From contig OY781965.2 in NCBI GenBank assembly GCA_963677395.2, forward strand, positions 3,100,001-3,164,000: a stretch of 64,000 nucleotides of DNA, read 5' to 3'. Shown here piece by piece: positions 34,976 to 45,500 of this stretch (the first letter of the stretch is position 1; each line of letters starts with the position of its first letter). The stretch is from G963667975 sp963677395 (GTDB taxonomy: Bacteria; Bacteroidota; Bacteroidia; Bacteroidales; G963667975). The notes under the pieces are model-generated. The model saw nothing but the letters and a program-made list of their open reading frames with translations. It had not been told where the DNA came from and made no database searches. The position numbers and the translations under genes were made by a program.

Positions 34976-36576
34976 CCTGACTTGTCCCTTTAAAAATTAG
35001 TGCGGTTATAAATTACTCATAATCAATGCATATTTGTTTAAAAATGCTAAATTTACCGCACTAAGGTAAATTTAGCATGAAAATCAGGGTTGTTAAAACT
35101 GCCTCAAAGGCAAATGCTGTGCAGGTAGTGCGTTATCAGAATAATAGAAGAGTTATATTACAGCATATAGGTTCTGCTCATACGGCAGAAGAGCTAAGAG
35201 ATTTAATGATATTGGCAGAAGAATGGATAAAGGATTACACCCGGCAACTTCCTATTTTACCCGATGAAGATCCCAACAGGTTGTTGCACCTGAACCACAG
35301 CACTTTTATTGGTGTTAAATATCATTTTTTTTACAAGCAGATACATGCAATACAGGATATGATCAAACTGGATGATTTGCCTACTTTGTTAAATGATTTG
35401 GTAATGATAAGGATATTTGAACCTGCCTCCAAACTTCGTTCTCTTGAGTTGATGGAACAGTTCTTTGGAATCTACCATAGCCGCAAGACATATTACAAGA
35501 TTGCCCCTGACTGTATCAATCTAAAGAAAACAGTGGAAGAAAAGGTTGTCAACTTTTCCAGAGTTCATTACTCATTCAATTTCGACATTCTGTTTTACGA
35601 TGTAACAACACTTTATTTTGAAACTTTTAAAGAAGACCATTTGCGCATGAACGGTTTTTCAAAAGACAACAAATCCCAACAACCACAAATACTCATAGCC
35701 CTAACGGTAAGTAAAGAGGGTTTCCCTATTGCATATGAGGTATTCTCGGGCAATACTTTTGAAGGGCACACTATCATTCCTTTTGTTAAAGATTTTATTG
35801 AAAGAAATGATGTAAAAGATTTTACCGTAGTAGCCGATGCTGCGATGATTAGCTCAGAAAATGTACAACAATTAACTCAAAACAATATCAACTACATCGT
35901 GGGGGCAAGGCTTGGGAATATTTCTACAGTACTGCTTGAAACCATTGACAAAAACATCTGCCGGGAAGACGGCAAAAGCATACGGATAAAAACGGATAAC
36001 GGCTATCTGATTTGCAGCTATTCGTCAATCAGATATCGTAAGGATAAATATGAAATGGAGAAACAAGTCGAAAAAGCAAAACAGGTAATTGCAAAACCAT
36101 CGAAAGGTAAAAAATTAAAATTTACCCAGACTAAAGGTTTGGAAATAGAACTAAACGAAGCGTTAATCCAAAAAACAAACAAATTGCTGGGTATAAAAGG
36201 ATATTATACCAATTTGAAAGAACATATTGCGAACAATCAAATGGTAATAGATAGATATCATGAGCTTTATAGAATAGAGCAAGCATTCAGAATATCAAAA
36301 AACGACCTACAAACAAGACCAATCTTTCATTTTAAGGAGCAACCAATAAAATTGCATATATTGGTATGCTTTATGGCTCTTGTCATATCAAAGCACATCG
36401 AATTAAAAACAGGTATTTCGATTAGAAAATTTATTGACGAATCAAAAAAAATTGTTGATGGAGAAATATTGAATCACATCACCCAAAAAATAGTAACCGT
36501 CAATGCTCAACCAACTCTGAAAATGGCAGAGCTTATTTCAAAATTAAAAATACCGCACTAAAAAGGACAAGTCAGG
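34976..36576 (+). mobile_element. IS1634-type insertion sequence, complete
   Basis: The 1,601-bp element has perfect 12-bp terminal inverted repeats, CCTGACTTGTCC at 34976 and its complement ending at 36576, extended by an imperfect TAGTGCGGT match. It holds one transposase gene. The target duplication is 167 bp, far longer than the few bases usual for most IS, but in line with IS1634 and IS1549, which are known for long, variable duplications. Confidence 0.9.
35077..36561 (+). CDS. IS1634-family transposase
   Basis: The 494-residue DDE transposase has an N-terminal region with a KANAVQVVRY start, the first catalytic aspartate in LFYDVTTLYFE (Asp175), the second in TVVADAAMIS (Asp254), and the glutamate in YRIEQAFRISK (Glu401), in the order and spacing of IS4-like enzymes with a beta-strand insertion before the glutamate. 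The C-terminal LHILVCFMALVISKHIE helix is typical of the IS1634 group. The reading frame is intact, so the element may be active. The gene lies between the terminal repeats of the element. Confidence 0.9.
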   Translation: MKIRVVKTASKANAVQVVRYQNNRRVILQHIGSAHTAEELRDLMILAEEWIKDYTRQLPILPDEDPNRLLHLNHSTFIGVKYHFFYKQIHAIQDMIKLDDLPTLLNDLVMIRIFEPASKLRSLELMEQFFGIYHSRKTYYKIAPDCINLKKTVEEKVVNFSRVHYSFNFDILFYDVTTLYFETFKEDHLRMNGFSKDNKSQQPQILIALTVSKEGFPIAYEVFSGNTFEGHTIIPFVKDFIERNDVKDFTVVADAAMISSENVQQLTQNNINYIVGARLGNISTVLLETIDKNICREDGKSIRIKTDNGYLICSYSSIRYRKDKYEMEKQVEKAKQVIAKPSKGKKLKFTQTKGLEIELNEALIQKTNKLLGIKGYYTNLKEHIANNQMVIDRYHELYRIEQAFRISKNDLQTRPIFHFKEQPIKLHILVCFMALVISKHIELKTGISIRKFIDESKKIVDGEILNHITQKIVTVNAQPTLKMAELISKLKIPH

Positions 36577-36743
36577 AAAGAATCAATCATGGAAATTCAG
36601 GCAGCAATTATGGTATCAGTGATTGTAGCCTCTTCGGCAGCTACAATAAGCTCCAATTAATTAATTAATTCCAGAAATCAGGAGACTAAAAATAAATTCT
36701 TTCAAAAAGAGTTTACAGGTGGGCGATGTGATCGATTCCGCCT
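36577..36743. repeat. Right copy of the 167-bp target duplication
   Basis: A near-identical copy of 34809-34975. It contains a dead duplicate of the GPP34 3' end, then the real 3' end of psd. Confidence 0.9.
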
Positions 36744-37369
36744 TTTACTTTTTGGTCAATTTTAACCAAGACCTCAGCTTCTAACGGAAGAAATAAGTCA
36801 ACACGGGAACCAAATTTAATGAACCCCAATTCTTCACCCTGTTTAATATTGGTATTTTCTTCAGAGTAGCAAACAATGCGGCGGGCAACAGCACCTGCAA
36901 TCTGGCGAATCATGACGCTTTGCTGACGATCATTTTCAACCAGAACAGAAGTCCGTTCATTCAATTCAGATGATTTAGGGCACCACGCCACCAGAAATTT
37001 TCCGGGATGGTATTTTTTATATCGAACTGTCCCACTAATTGGATAGCGATTTACATGCACATCGTTGGGAGACATAAAGATAGAAACCTGAATACGTTCT
37101 TCATTCAGATACTCCTGCAATCGAACTTTTTCGACAACTACAACATGACCATCAGCAGGGCATAACACAGCATTTTCGTCCAGTTTTAATATTCTGTTTG
37201 GTATGCGAAAAAATCTCACAATCAGAAAACAAAACACAGCTTCTACTATCCAAAATAGAAAATGAAAGATTGTAATTTTAGGAAAAATCCAAACGGGGAT
37301 AATACCGAGTACGATCAAAAGAATGGCTGAAACAATGATAATTTGGGTTCCTTCTTTGTGTAATTTCAT
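36713..37369 (-). CDS. psd: Phosphatidylserine decarboxylase
   Basis: It decarboxylates phosphatidylserine to phosphatidylethanolamine. The 218-residue proenzyme is of the short bacterial type, with two N-terminal membrane helices, the conserved VLCPADGHVVVVE and SIFMSPNDVHVNRYPISG motifs, and the self-cleavage site FIKFGSRVDLFLP, where Gly-Ser splits to give the pyruvoyl group. Its 3' end lies in the right target duplication but is unaltered. It is the last gene of a minus-strand operon with cdsA, 3 bases downstream of it. Confidence 0.95.
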   Translation of the reverse strand: MKLHKEGTQIIIVSAILLIVLGIIPVWIFPKITIFHFLFWIVEAVFCFLIVRFFRIPNRILKLDENAVLCPADGHVVVVEKVRLQEYLNEERIQVSIFMSPNDVHVNRYPISGTVRYKKYHPGKFLVAWCPKSSELNERTSVLVENDRQQSVMIRQIAGAVARRIVCYSEENTNIKQGEELGFIKFGSRVDLFLPLEAEVLVKIDQKVKGGIDHIAHL

Positions 37370-37372
37370 TGG

Positions 37373-38191
37373 TTAGATAAATAAAAGAATGTAAATCAAA
37401 ACAAAAGGAATAGACATTAAAGCTGCATCAAAACGATCGAGAATTCCTCCATGACCAGGTAAAATTGTACCGGAATCTTTAATGCCTGCACTTCGTTTGA
37501 GTTGCGATTCGGATAAATCGCCTAATGCCCCAAAAACAGTAATTATTACTGCAATTATCAACCAGTTATGCAGTTCTAATACCCCTGTAATTGTGTGCAT
37601 TAAAACCGAAGTAATCAATGCAAAAACAAGCCCGCCAATGCTACCTTCCCAGGTTTTTTTGGGTGAAATTCGCTCGTAAAGTTTATGCTTCCCAAGCCAC
37701 ATTCCTGTCAGATACGCAAAGGTATCATGAGCCCACAAAATTACAAAAAAGCCTAATGTAAGCCATGGTTCAAACCCATGAAGTACTAAATTCGGATTTT
37801 GAAAAAAGTTTATTGACGCAAAAGGGACTCCAACATAGATGATACCCAATAAGGTAACTGCAATATTTTGAAACGGGGTTTCTGTATTTCGGAAAAGCTC
37901 CGACACAAAAACAAGAAAAAATGCGGGTAATATCAGAAGCAAATAGGCAAAGTTATCGAGCTCTCTACTGAAATAAACACCGGAAATAAATAAAAGTGCC
38001 GATAAAAGTGTACCTGTTATCTTTTGCGGTTTCAGATTTAGTTTCTCAACAATTTCGTAAAACTCCCACGTTCCAAAAACAGTAAAAAACATAAACACAA
38101 AGGCAAATAGCAGCGGATGAACAAATATTGCTGCAATCATAAGGGCTACGAAAAAAAAGCCGGTAATCGTTCTTAGGTAGATATTTTTCAC
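37373..38191 (-). CDS. cdsA: Phosphatidate cytidylyltransferase CdsA
   Basis: CdsA makes CDP-diacylglycerol, the precursor of all phospholipids here. The 272-residue protein has about eight membrane helices and the family signature GDLSESQLKRSAGIKDSG then GHGGILDRFD near its C-terminus. The start codon is GTG at 38191, overlapping the preceding gene's stop by 4 bases, so translation is coupled. The position before psd links two steps of phospholipid synthesis. Confidence 0.95.
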   Translation of the reverse strand: MKNIYLRTITGFFFVALMIAAIFVHPLLFAFVFMFFTVFGTWEFYEIVEKLNLKPQKITGTLLSALLFISGVYFSRELDNFAYLLLILPAFFLVFVSELFRNTETPFQNIAVTLLGIIYVGVPFASINFFQNPNLVLHGFEPWLTLGFFVILWAHDTFAYLTGMWLGKHKLYERISPKKTWEGSIGGLVFALITSVLMHTITGVLELHNWLIIAVIITVFGALGDLSESQLKRSAGIKDSGTILPGHGGILDRFDAALMSIPFVLIYILLFI

Positions 38192-38415
38192 GCTTCGTTT
38201 TTATTTGTCATTATTTGTTTTGCTCTGAGTAAATCTAATGACCTTACTCTCAACTCCATATCTCCATAAAGATAAATAGAATCTCTTTTATTCACAATTA
38301 CAGATGGGATTTCGTCTTCTTCAAGCATTTCCTTCAACAGTAATAATTCAAGCTCTTCTGTTACAGAACATGGCAAAACTGTTACAGAACATAGCAAAAC
38401 CCATTCATCATCCAT
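38188..38415 (-). CDS. DUF2007 small signal-transducing-like protein
   Basis: The 75-residue protein has the DUF2007 pattern, with ELELLLLKEMLEEDEIPSVIVNKRDS near 23-48. An in-frame 21-bp tandem duplication in the first third (repeat unit from about 38358 to 38399) gives a repeated seven-residue CSVT-containing segment, LLCSVTV then LPCSVTE. That makes the protein seven residues longer than the normal form. It lies between the LUD gene and cdsA and overlaps cdsA by 4 bases. Confidence 0.75.
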   Translation of the reverse strand: MDDEWVLLCSVTVLPCSVTEELELLLLKEMLEEDEIPSVIVNKRDSIYLYGDMELRVRSLDLLRAKQIMTNKNEA

Positions 38416-38429
38416 ATTTATCCGTATTT

Positions 38430-39080
38430 CTAGAGATCTTCAGAATCATCAATCAAAAACAGAAACAATGTTTTAGGGCCATGAGCTCCAATTACGGTTG
38501 TTTGTTCAATTGCGACTGTTCTGCTTGGACCTGAAATAAAAGAGATAAAAGAAGGCATGTTTTCGCCCAATGAACTCCTGATTTCTTTTAAAGCAGTTTT
38601 AACATCCGGAAAAAGCTGAGACGTAAAAGCTATAACCACATGGTTTTCAGGCAAAATATTAAGAGATCTTCCACTTTTTTGTCGCGAGGAAACCATAATA
38701 CTTCCTGTACGAGCGATAATGGCTTCACATTGAGTAACAGATGTTTTTCCTAAAGATACCTCATCACTTTTACCTAAAAAGACAATTCCGGTTTGGCGAA
38801 ACCACGACTGTATCAAATCATCCAACACTACCAACGGAACCCAATGATTTTGTACCATCAGCAACTTGAAATTTTCGATAAAGTCACCAATGTTTTCGCA
38901 ATAAACAAATGCACCTCCGTTAGCCGTAAAGTTTTCGGCAAACACTACATCTGCAGAATCTTCACAATCCGGAAAAACAGGAGAATCCATATCCAGATTT
39001 GGATACGGATTCTCTGATTTATCGATCATCGCGTTTCTGATATTTTTCAGAACCTTTTCACGAGATGTACTTTCTTTCAT
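38430..39080 (-). CDS. LUD-domain (LutC-like) protein
   Basis: A 216-residue protein with the LUD domain of the lactate utilisation group, seen in EAIIARTGSIMVSS and RSLNILPENHVVIA. The domain is shared with LutC. No lutA or lutB lies nearby, and in this phylum the gene commonly accompanies ftsH, so a lactate role should not be assumed. It is 9 bases downstream of ftsH. Confidence 0.85.
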   Translation of the reverse strand: MKESTSREKVLKNIRNAMIDKSENPYPNLDMDSPVFPDCEDSADVVFAENFTANGGAFVYCENIGDFIENFKLLMVQNHWVPLVVLDDLIQSWFRQTGIVFLGKSDEVSLGKTSVTQCEAIIARTGSIMVSSRQKSGRSLNILPENHVVIAFTSQLFPDVKTALKEIRSSLGENMPSFISFISGPSRTVAIEQTTVIGAHGPKTLFLFLIDDSEDL

Positions 39081-39089
39081 TTGAGAAAT

Positions 39090-41162
39090 TTATTCTATTG
39101 GCTTTTCTTCAGCCGTTGATTCAGTACTGGGATCATCAAGCACAACGGCTTCCTGAATGGGTTCTTCCAGGTGATGAGAATCTTTGAATGCTCTTTTTCC
39201 AAAGATTAACTCCAAATCTTCACGGAAAATAACCTCTTTTTCAATTAATACAGCCGCCAATTTATCAAGCTTTTCACGATTGTTGGTAAGTAACTCAACT
39301 GCACGTTGGTAAGCTTTTTCAACCATTTCCCGAACTTCTGAATCAATCGTTTCTGAAGTCTTTTCACTGAACGGTTTGGTAAATGTATATTCTGATTGTC
39401 CTGAAGAATCGTAATAACTCAGGTTACCGATCTTTTCATTCAATCCGAAATATGCAACAATTGCAAATGCCTGTTTTGTAACCTTTTCCAAATCATTCAA
39501 TGCACCAGTTGAAACTCTTCCAAACACAACTTTTTCAGCGGCACGACCTGCTAAGGCTGCAGTCATTTCATCATACATCTGTTCCAAAGTTGTAATTTGG
39601 CGTTCTTCGGGCAAATACCATGCAGCTCCCAATGATTTTCCACGAGGAACAATGGTAACTTTCACCAATGGATGAGCGTGTTCGAGCAACCAGCTTACAG
39701 AAGCATGACCCGATTCGTGATATGCAATCACACGTTTTTCTTCTGCAGATATTATCTTGCTACGTTTTTCCAAACCACCGATAATACGGTCAATTGCATC
39801 CAGAAAGTCTTGTTTTTCAACTGATTTCTTTCCTTTACGAGCAGCTATCAAAGCAGCTTCATTACAAACGTTCGCAATATCTGCTCCAGAAAAGCCAGGC
39901 GTTTGTTTTGCAAGAAACTCAACATCAGCACTTTGATCAAGTTTAATTGGCTTAATATGAACGCTGAAGATTGCTTTTCGTTCTTCAATATCGGGAAGTT
40001 CAACATGAATCTGGCGGTCAAAACGTCCGGCACGCAAAAGTGCACGATCCAAAATATCGGCACGGTTGGTTGCTGCTAAAATGATAACTCCTGTATTTGA
40101 CTGGAATCCATCCATTTCAGTAAGCAATTGATTCAATGTATTTTCACGTTCATCATTTGAACCAGTAAAGGCATTCTTACCACGAGCACGACCAATTGCA
40201 TCAATTTCATCGATAAAAATGATACACGGAGCTTTTTCTTTGGCGTTACGGAAGAGATCGCGAACACGAGAAGCTCCAACACCCACAAACATTTCCACAA
40301 AATCGGAACCGGAAATTGAGAAAAATGGCACTTTGGCTTCTCCGGCAACTGCTTTCGCAAGTAAAGTTTTACCAGTACCCGGAGGGCCTACAAGTAATGC
40401 ACCCTTTGGAATTTTACCACCTAAATCAGTGTATTTCTTAGGACTTTTAAGGAAGTCAACAATTTCCATTACTTCCACTTTTGCCTCTTCGAGCCCGGCA
40501 ACATCATTGAAATTTATGCTTACACTCGTGCCACCGTCAAATAATTGAGCGCGTGATTTTCCAAAATTAAAAATCTGCCCGCCTCCGGCTGATTTGCTAA
40601 AAACACGGCTTAGTAATATCCAGAAAAATACCAATAATAAGATTGGCCATAAAAGTCCCAGAAAATCATCAAAGAGATTTCTGCGATTAACAGGATTAAT
40701 CGGTACGTTATTATACTGATTAATGATTTCCTGCTTTACATTTTCAGCCTTACCAACAGTATCGGTAGTAATGAATTTTTCAAGAGCTTTGTCATATTGT
40801 TTACTGAAATCTTCATACGAAACAAATTTGTAAATGAAAAAAGGATCTTTTTTCCCTTTTCCAAAGCCTTCTACTTTAAATTCTTTGAAAGTAGTATCCT
40901 TTTCAACACTTTCCTTTTTAATATAAACTTCAGCAAGCTCTTTGTTTACAATAAGGATTTTTTCTACATCCTTTTGTTTCAAATACTTCTCGAACTCACT
41001 ACGATTGATTTCGCGGTTTGAAGAAGTAAAATAACCGGAAGTGACATTGATTCCAATAAAAATAAGAATCAACGCACCGTAGATCCAATAGAAATTAAAT
41101 TTTCCCTTCGGCTTTCCGGAAAGATTAATATTGGGTTTCTTTTTTTGATTATCGTTTTCCAT
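39090..41162 (-). CDS. ftsH: ATP-dependent zinc metalloprotease FtsH
   Basis: FtsH degrades membrane and regulatory proteins. The 690-residue protein has two N-terminal membrane helices (about 23-42 and 168-187) flanking a periplasmic domain. The AAA domain has Walker A GPPGTGKT (259-266), Walker B IIFIDEIDAIG and the second-region ATNRADILD. The protease domain has the zinc motif HESGH near 475-480. The length is normal. It begins a minus-strand operon downstream of rsfS and is followed by LUD, DUF2007, cdsA and psd. Confidence 0.98.
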   Translation of the reverse strand: MENDNQKKKPNINLSGKPKGKFNFYWIYGALILIFIGINVTSGYFTSSNREINRSEFEKYLKQKDVEKILIVNKELAEVYIKKESVEKDTTFKEFKVEGFGKGKKDPFFIYKFVSYEDFSKQYDKALEKFITTDTVGKAENVKQEIINQYNNVPINPVNRRNLFDDFLGLLWPILLLVFFWILLSRVFSKSAGGGQIFNFGKSRAQLFDGGTSVSINFNDVAGLEEAKVEVMEIVDFLKSPKKYTDLGGKIPKGALLVGPPGTGKTLLAKAVAGEAKVPFFSISGSDFVEMFVGVGASRVRDLFRNAKEKAPCIIFIDEIDAIGRARGKNAFTGSNDERENTLNQLLTEMDGFQSNTGVIILAATNRADILDRALLRAGRFDRQIHVELPDIEERKAIFSVHIKPIKLDQSADVEFLAKQTPGFSGADIANVCNEAALIAARKGKKSVEKQDFLDAIDRIIGGLEKRSKIISAEEKRVIAYHESGHASVSWLLEHAHPLVKVTIVPRGKSLGAAWYLPEERQITTLEQMYDEMTAALAGRAAEKVVFGRVSTGALNDLEKVTKQAFAIVAYFGLNEKIGNLSYYDSSGQSEYTFTKPFSEKTSETIDSEVREMVEKAYQRAVELLTNNREKLDKLAAVLIEKEVIFREDLELIFGKRAFKDSHHLEEPIQEAVVLDDPSTESTAEEKPIE

Positions 41163-41193
41163 AATTTAAATCTTCGCTTGAGTAGTTTTAAAA

Positions 41194-41586
41194 TTAGTCA
41201 AGATCAACAATACGCTTAACTTCAGCATCGGCCCAAAGATTTTCCAAATGAAAAAAACGACGGGTATTTTCCTGAAAAACATGGACTACTACATCTATAT
41301 AATCGAGTAAAATCCATTCAGCATTTGTAAAACCTTCTTTAAAAGCAGGGGTTAGTCCTGTAAGTTTATAAACTTCATCCTCCACGGAATCAGCAATTGC
41401 ACTTACCTGTGTACTTGACGTTCCATGACAAATCACAAAACTATCGAACATAGCATGGTGCAGATTTTTTAAATCAAGTATCGTAATTTCCTTTCCTTTT
41501 TTTTCCATAATCCCTTGAACAATCGCATCATTCAATGATATTTGAGGCAAAGATATTGCGAGGTCAGTCTTTTTTCTTTTGGCCAT
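41194..41586 (-). CDS. rsfS: Ribosomal silencing factor RsfS
   Basis: RsfS binds L14 of the large subunit and blocks subunit joining in stationary phase. The 130-residue protein has the family motifs HAMFDSFVICHGTSSTQVSAIADSV and EWILLDYIDVVVHVFQENTRRFFHLENLW. It is monocistronic or leads the ftsH operon, with 31 bases between. A minus-strand promoter box precedes it, back to back with birA. Confidence 0.95.
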   Translation of the reverse strand: MAKRKKTDLAISLPQISLNDAIVQGIMEKKGKEITILDLKNLHHAMFDSFVICHGTSSTQVSAIADSVEDEVYKLTGLTPAFKEGFTNAEWILLDYIDVVVHVFQENTRRFFHLENLWADAEVKRIVDLD

Positions 41587-41603
41587 AAAAATTGTTTAAC
41601 ATG

Positions 41604-41663
41604 CAAAATTAACGAAAAACCTTAAACACTCCCAATCTTGAAGCATGAATATGATTAATTTTG
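41604..41663. promoter_or_regulatory. Divergent promoters of rsfS and birA
   Basis: A minus-strand -7 box TAATTTTG at 41604-41611 serves rsfS, and a plus-strand TAATTTTG at 41656-41663 serves birA. The two lie back to back in one 130-base gap. The second excludes the upstream in-frame birA start at 41661. Confidence 0.6.
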
Positions 41664-41717
41664 ATGGGTAAACGATATTATTCGTTTTTCGTACCACATA
41701 ATTCAAACAAACAGGAA

Positions 41718-42455
41718 ATGTTTTCAATCGTCCGATTAAGAACAGTTGGCTCAACCAACAAGTATGCCAAAGATCTGGTTTTGACAAATTCTGTCAGTGA
41801 AAACCACGTCATCCTCTCTCATGAACAAACAAGCGGGAAAGGGCAAATTGGAAATAGCTGGGAAAGCGAAGCAGGTAAAAATCTAACATTCAGTATAATA
41901 CTATTCCATGATAATCTTGAAGCCGCTTCTCAGTTCTGTATTACACAAATTGTTTCATTGGCTGTTTGTGACACTTTAAAACCAATCCTAAGCGGACATA
42001 ATGTCAGTATAAAATGGCCAAACGATATTTATGTCGGATTGAAAAAGATTTGTGGTATTCTGATTGAAAACCATATCATGGGAGCTTACATTTCGAATTC
42101 TATAATTGGTATCGGATTAAATATCAATCAAAAAGAGTTTTTCAGCAATGCACCAAACCCGGTCTCTATCATTCAACTCACTAATTTTGAATATGATATA
42201 GAAATCATTCTGCAACGTTTTCTTGAACACTTCGAAAACAGGATAAAACAACACGGGCAAAACCCTGATTCATTAAATTCTGATTATCTGAGTACTCTAC
42301 TGTTCTGCAAAGAATGGAGAAAATATAATGCTAATAATGAATTGTTTGAAGGATTTATTCAGGGAGTAAATGAATATGGGCAATTACAGGTTTTAAAACG
42401 TAATGGCAAGGAAATGCTTTATAATTTTAAGGAAATCAGCTTCGTGATGGAATGA
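41718..42455 (+). CDS. birA: Biotin-[acetyl-CoA-carboxylase] ligase BirA
   Basis: BirA attaches biotin to carboxylase subunits via biotinoyl-AMP. I start at ATG 41718, because the promoter box overlaps any earlier start, giving 245 residues. The motifs are VGSTNKYAKDL near the N-terminus, HEQTSGKGQIGNSWES (adenylation loop, in place of GRGRxG), IKWPNDIYVG, and a short C-terminal domain. No DNA-binding helix-turn-helix precedes it, so it is a monofunctional ligase rather than a repressor. Confidence 0.92.
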   Translation: MFSIVRLRTVGSTNKYAKDLVLTNSVSENHVILSHEQTSGKGQIGNSWESEAGKNLTFSIILFHDNLEAASQFCITQIVSLAVCDTLKPILSGHNVSIKWPNDIYVGLKKICGILIENHIMGAYISNSIIGIGLNINQKEFFSNAPNPVSIIQLTNFEYDIEIILQRFLEHFENRIKQHGQNPDSLNSDYLSTLLFCKEWRKYNANNELFEGFIQGVNEYGQLQVLKRNGKEMLYNFKEISFVME

Positions 42456-42585
42456 AAGCTATGAATCACAAATCAATTCTGAAAATTTCATTTTCAATTG
42501 TTTCTATTCGTATATTTGGCTATTAAATAGTTTTTTATCTATTACACTTCTCTCTCCTTAAAAATAGTATATTATTGCTAAACCC

Positions 42586-45500
42586 ATGAAAATAAAAAAC
42601 ATATCACATTTACCGATCCTCATAGGCTTCCTTTTGTTTTCATACTTGATTAATTGTAATGCATGGGCTCAAAACATTTATACCAGTTTTGAAACAGACC
42701 AGTATAACCCGACCCCTCTTTCTTCTCTTGATTCCTTAAAGTTTTCAGGAGTTTTACCTGTTGAAGTCCCTGATTGTTATAAATATCAGAATATTACATT
42801 GCCGTCAAGTGTCGATAATTCGACACTCATTTATTTCAGACCTGTAACTTCTCAAAGTGGCTATGAATGTGGTCAAACAGCCAGTCAGGCATTTGTTTTC
42901 ACCTACGAAGTTGACAGATTACGAAATTTGAATGCTTCATTACCTCAAAATCAGTACCCAACGCATTTTTCATGGAATTTTTCCAACAATGCGTACAATT
43001 ATGGCGGTGCAAGCTTTTTTGATTCGTGGGAAATGACACGTATGTGCGGTACACCAAATGTTACAGAATATGGTGGAGCATTAAACACTGGTGGCGAAAA
43101 AAGATGGATGACAGGCTATACTAATTATTATAGCGGGATGAAAAACAGACTTTCCGGTGTATATGCAATACGGTGCAATTCTCCTGAAGACATCTACACA
43201 TTAAAAGCTTGGTTATATGACCATTTAGAAGGCAGTAGCATAGGTGGTATTGCTGCAATTTATGGTCAATATTGCAGTCCAAATACTACTTTACCTAGCG
43301 GAACACCAATGGCGGGGAAAGTATTAATAAGTACCTGGGGTACATCTCCCTCTCATGCATGGACAATTGCTGGGTATAATGATTCGATACGTTATGATTT
43401 TAATGGAGACGGACAATACACCAACAATATTGATTTGAATGGGGATGGAAAACTAGATGTCAGAGATTGGGAAATCGGAGGATTAAAAATTGTGAATGGT
43501 TATGCCGGAACAGGCTGGGGTAACGGGGGGTTTTCCTACATGATGTATAAAGCCATGGCCGACGGTATTAACAATGGAGGAATATGGAACTCAACAGCGT
43601 ATATTATTAAAGCAAAGACTACTCAAAACCCGCAATATACATACAAAGTAACACTAAAACATAACGTACGAAACCAAATTAAGGTAATTGCAGGAGTAAG
43701 TCAAAATACATCTTCAACAGCTCCTGAGTTCCGGATGGAATTCCCGATTTTTAACTTTCAGGGTTCTACGTTAGGAATGCAGGGAGATACTACCGAAAGT
43801 GCAAAAACAATTGAGTTCGGACTGGATGTAACACCACTCCTCTCCTATTTGCCATCAGGAATCTCTGCCCGATTTTTTTTCGAAGTTGTGGAAAAAGACC
43901 CAGGTAGTTCAGGAGAAGGTCAAATAACCTCGTTCTCCCTTATGGATTACACTTCAGGAGTATCGGAAACAGTATATCCCAATTCAAATAAAATATTAAT
44001 TAACAACGATACTACAAGAATCTCCGTTATTAAAAATATCGCCTTCAGTAAACCCATAGTCACAACCGATACCCTTAAAGCAAAAATATACAGCAATTTT
44101 GCGCAGCAGCTTCAGGCTCAAAATGGGCAGGCTCCATACAAGTGGAGAATAAGACCGGATTATCAGGAAAATATATCTTCTGCAACATTTCCTCCAACTC
44201 CAACCACTGTTCTGCCAACTGGAAATGATGGTTATGTGATGCAAAATTTGAATTTTGACTTCCCGTTTCTGGGAAAAAAATACAATCAGATTTATGTATA
44301 TGCCAATGGATTTATCAAATTTGACAATTCGTTATTTTCATTTCCATGGCAGGTTGACGCTGAGCTTTTATTCAAAAGCCATGCTTTAATTGCTCCATTT
44401 TATGTTGATTTAATCTATGGAAGTGGTCAAAATGTAACCTTTCAGCAAGATGTAAACTCTGCAACAATAATCTGGAAAGGAGTTGTAAACGGACAAAGCG
44501 GATCAAACGTACAGGTTGCACTAAAGATGTTTTCATCCGGAATGATCGAGTTTTACTATGGTACTATATCAATGTCAGGAAATTGGAAGTCTGCTGTTTC
44601 AGGAGGAAATGTTGTAAACTGCATATATACTTCGCTATCAAACACTTTTACAACAAATACATCTTCACGAAAAATAACATTAACTCCCCCTGATTATCCA
44701 AATGAAATAAATCTTGCTGAAAATGGAATTTTTACCGCAAAGCCAGTAAGTAAATGTTCTTCAAATTTCAAAGTAATTGTAACTGATAACAATAATATCG
44801 AAAGTGAAAAGGTTCTTCATTTTGAAACAGTTGGCATCCAGTCTGATTTTTCAATCAATGCAGGTGGAGATACTTCATTGAATATTGGAGATACGGTAAA
44901 TGTTTCGGTAAAATTGAGCAATATAGGCACCTCATATTTTTCAAATGGCCTTATGAATGTGCAAATTGCAGACACCAATGTGTCTTTAATAGATTCTGTT
45001 ATTTCTATCAGTTCAATTGCTCCCGGTGACAGTTTAGTTATTCATAACGCCTTTAAATTTGTTGTAAAACTATTTGCAACTGATGGGCACATGATTCACC
45101 TGGATGGCATTGTAACAAATCCAACCGATACATTTAAACATAGCATTTCATGCAGGATAAATTCATTTCTGCTACAAACAGGAACCACCACTATTACTGA
45201 TGGAAATAACAATCAGCTGGAACCCGGAGAAACGGCTGCACTGATGCTCGAAATCAAGAATATTGGAGGTGCTTCAGCCCGAAATCTTCAATTGAATCTT
45301 ACAACATCCGATCCTTATATTACGTTAAATCCTTCGTCTTCAATAATTGACAGCATCCAACCATTTTCAAGTAAAAATGCGTTTTTTATTATTACGGCAG
45401 CCCCAAATACTCCTCATCAACATTTAATTGTGTTAAATGCATCTATAACAGGAAATAACAACTCGCAAATCAAAACTTTCTTCTATATCCAAATGGGCAT

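Noticed and set aside
38430..39080. Lactate utilisation operon from the LUD gene
   Set aside because: No lutA or lutB is nearby, and the gene travels with ftsH and cdsA, so a lactate role is not supported.
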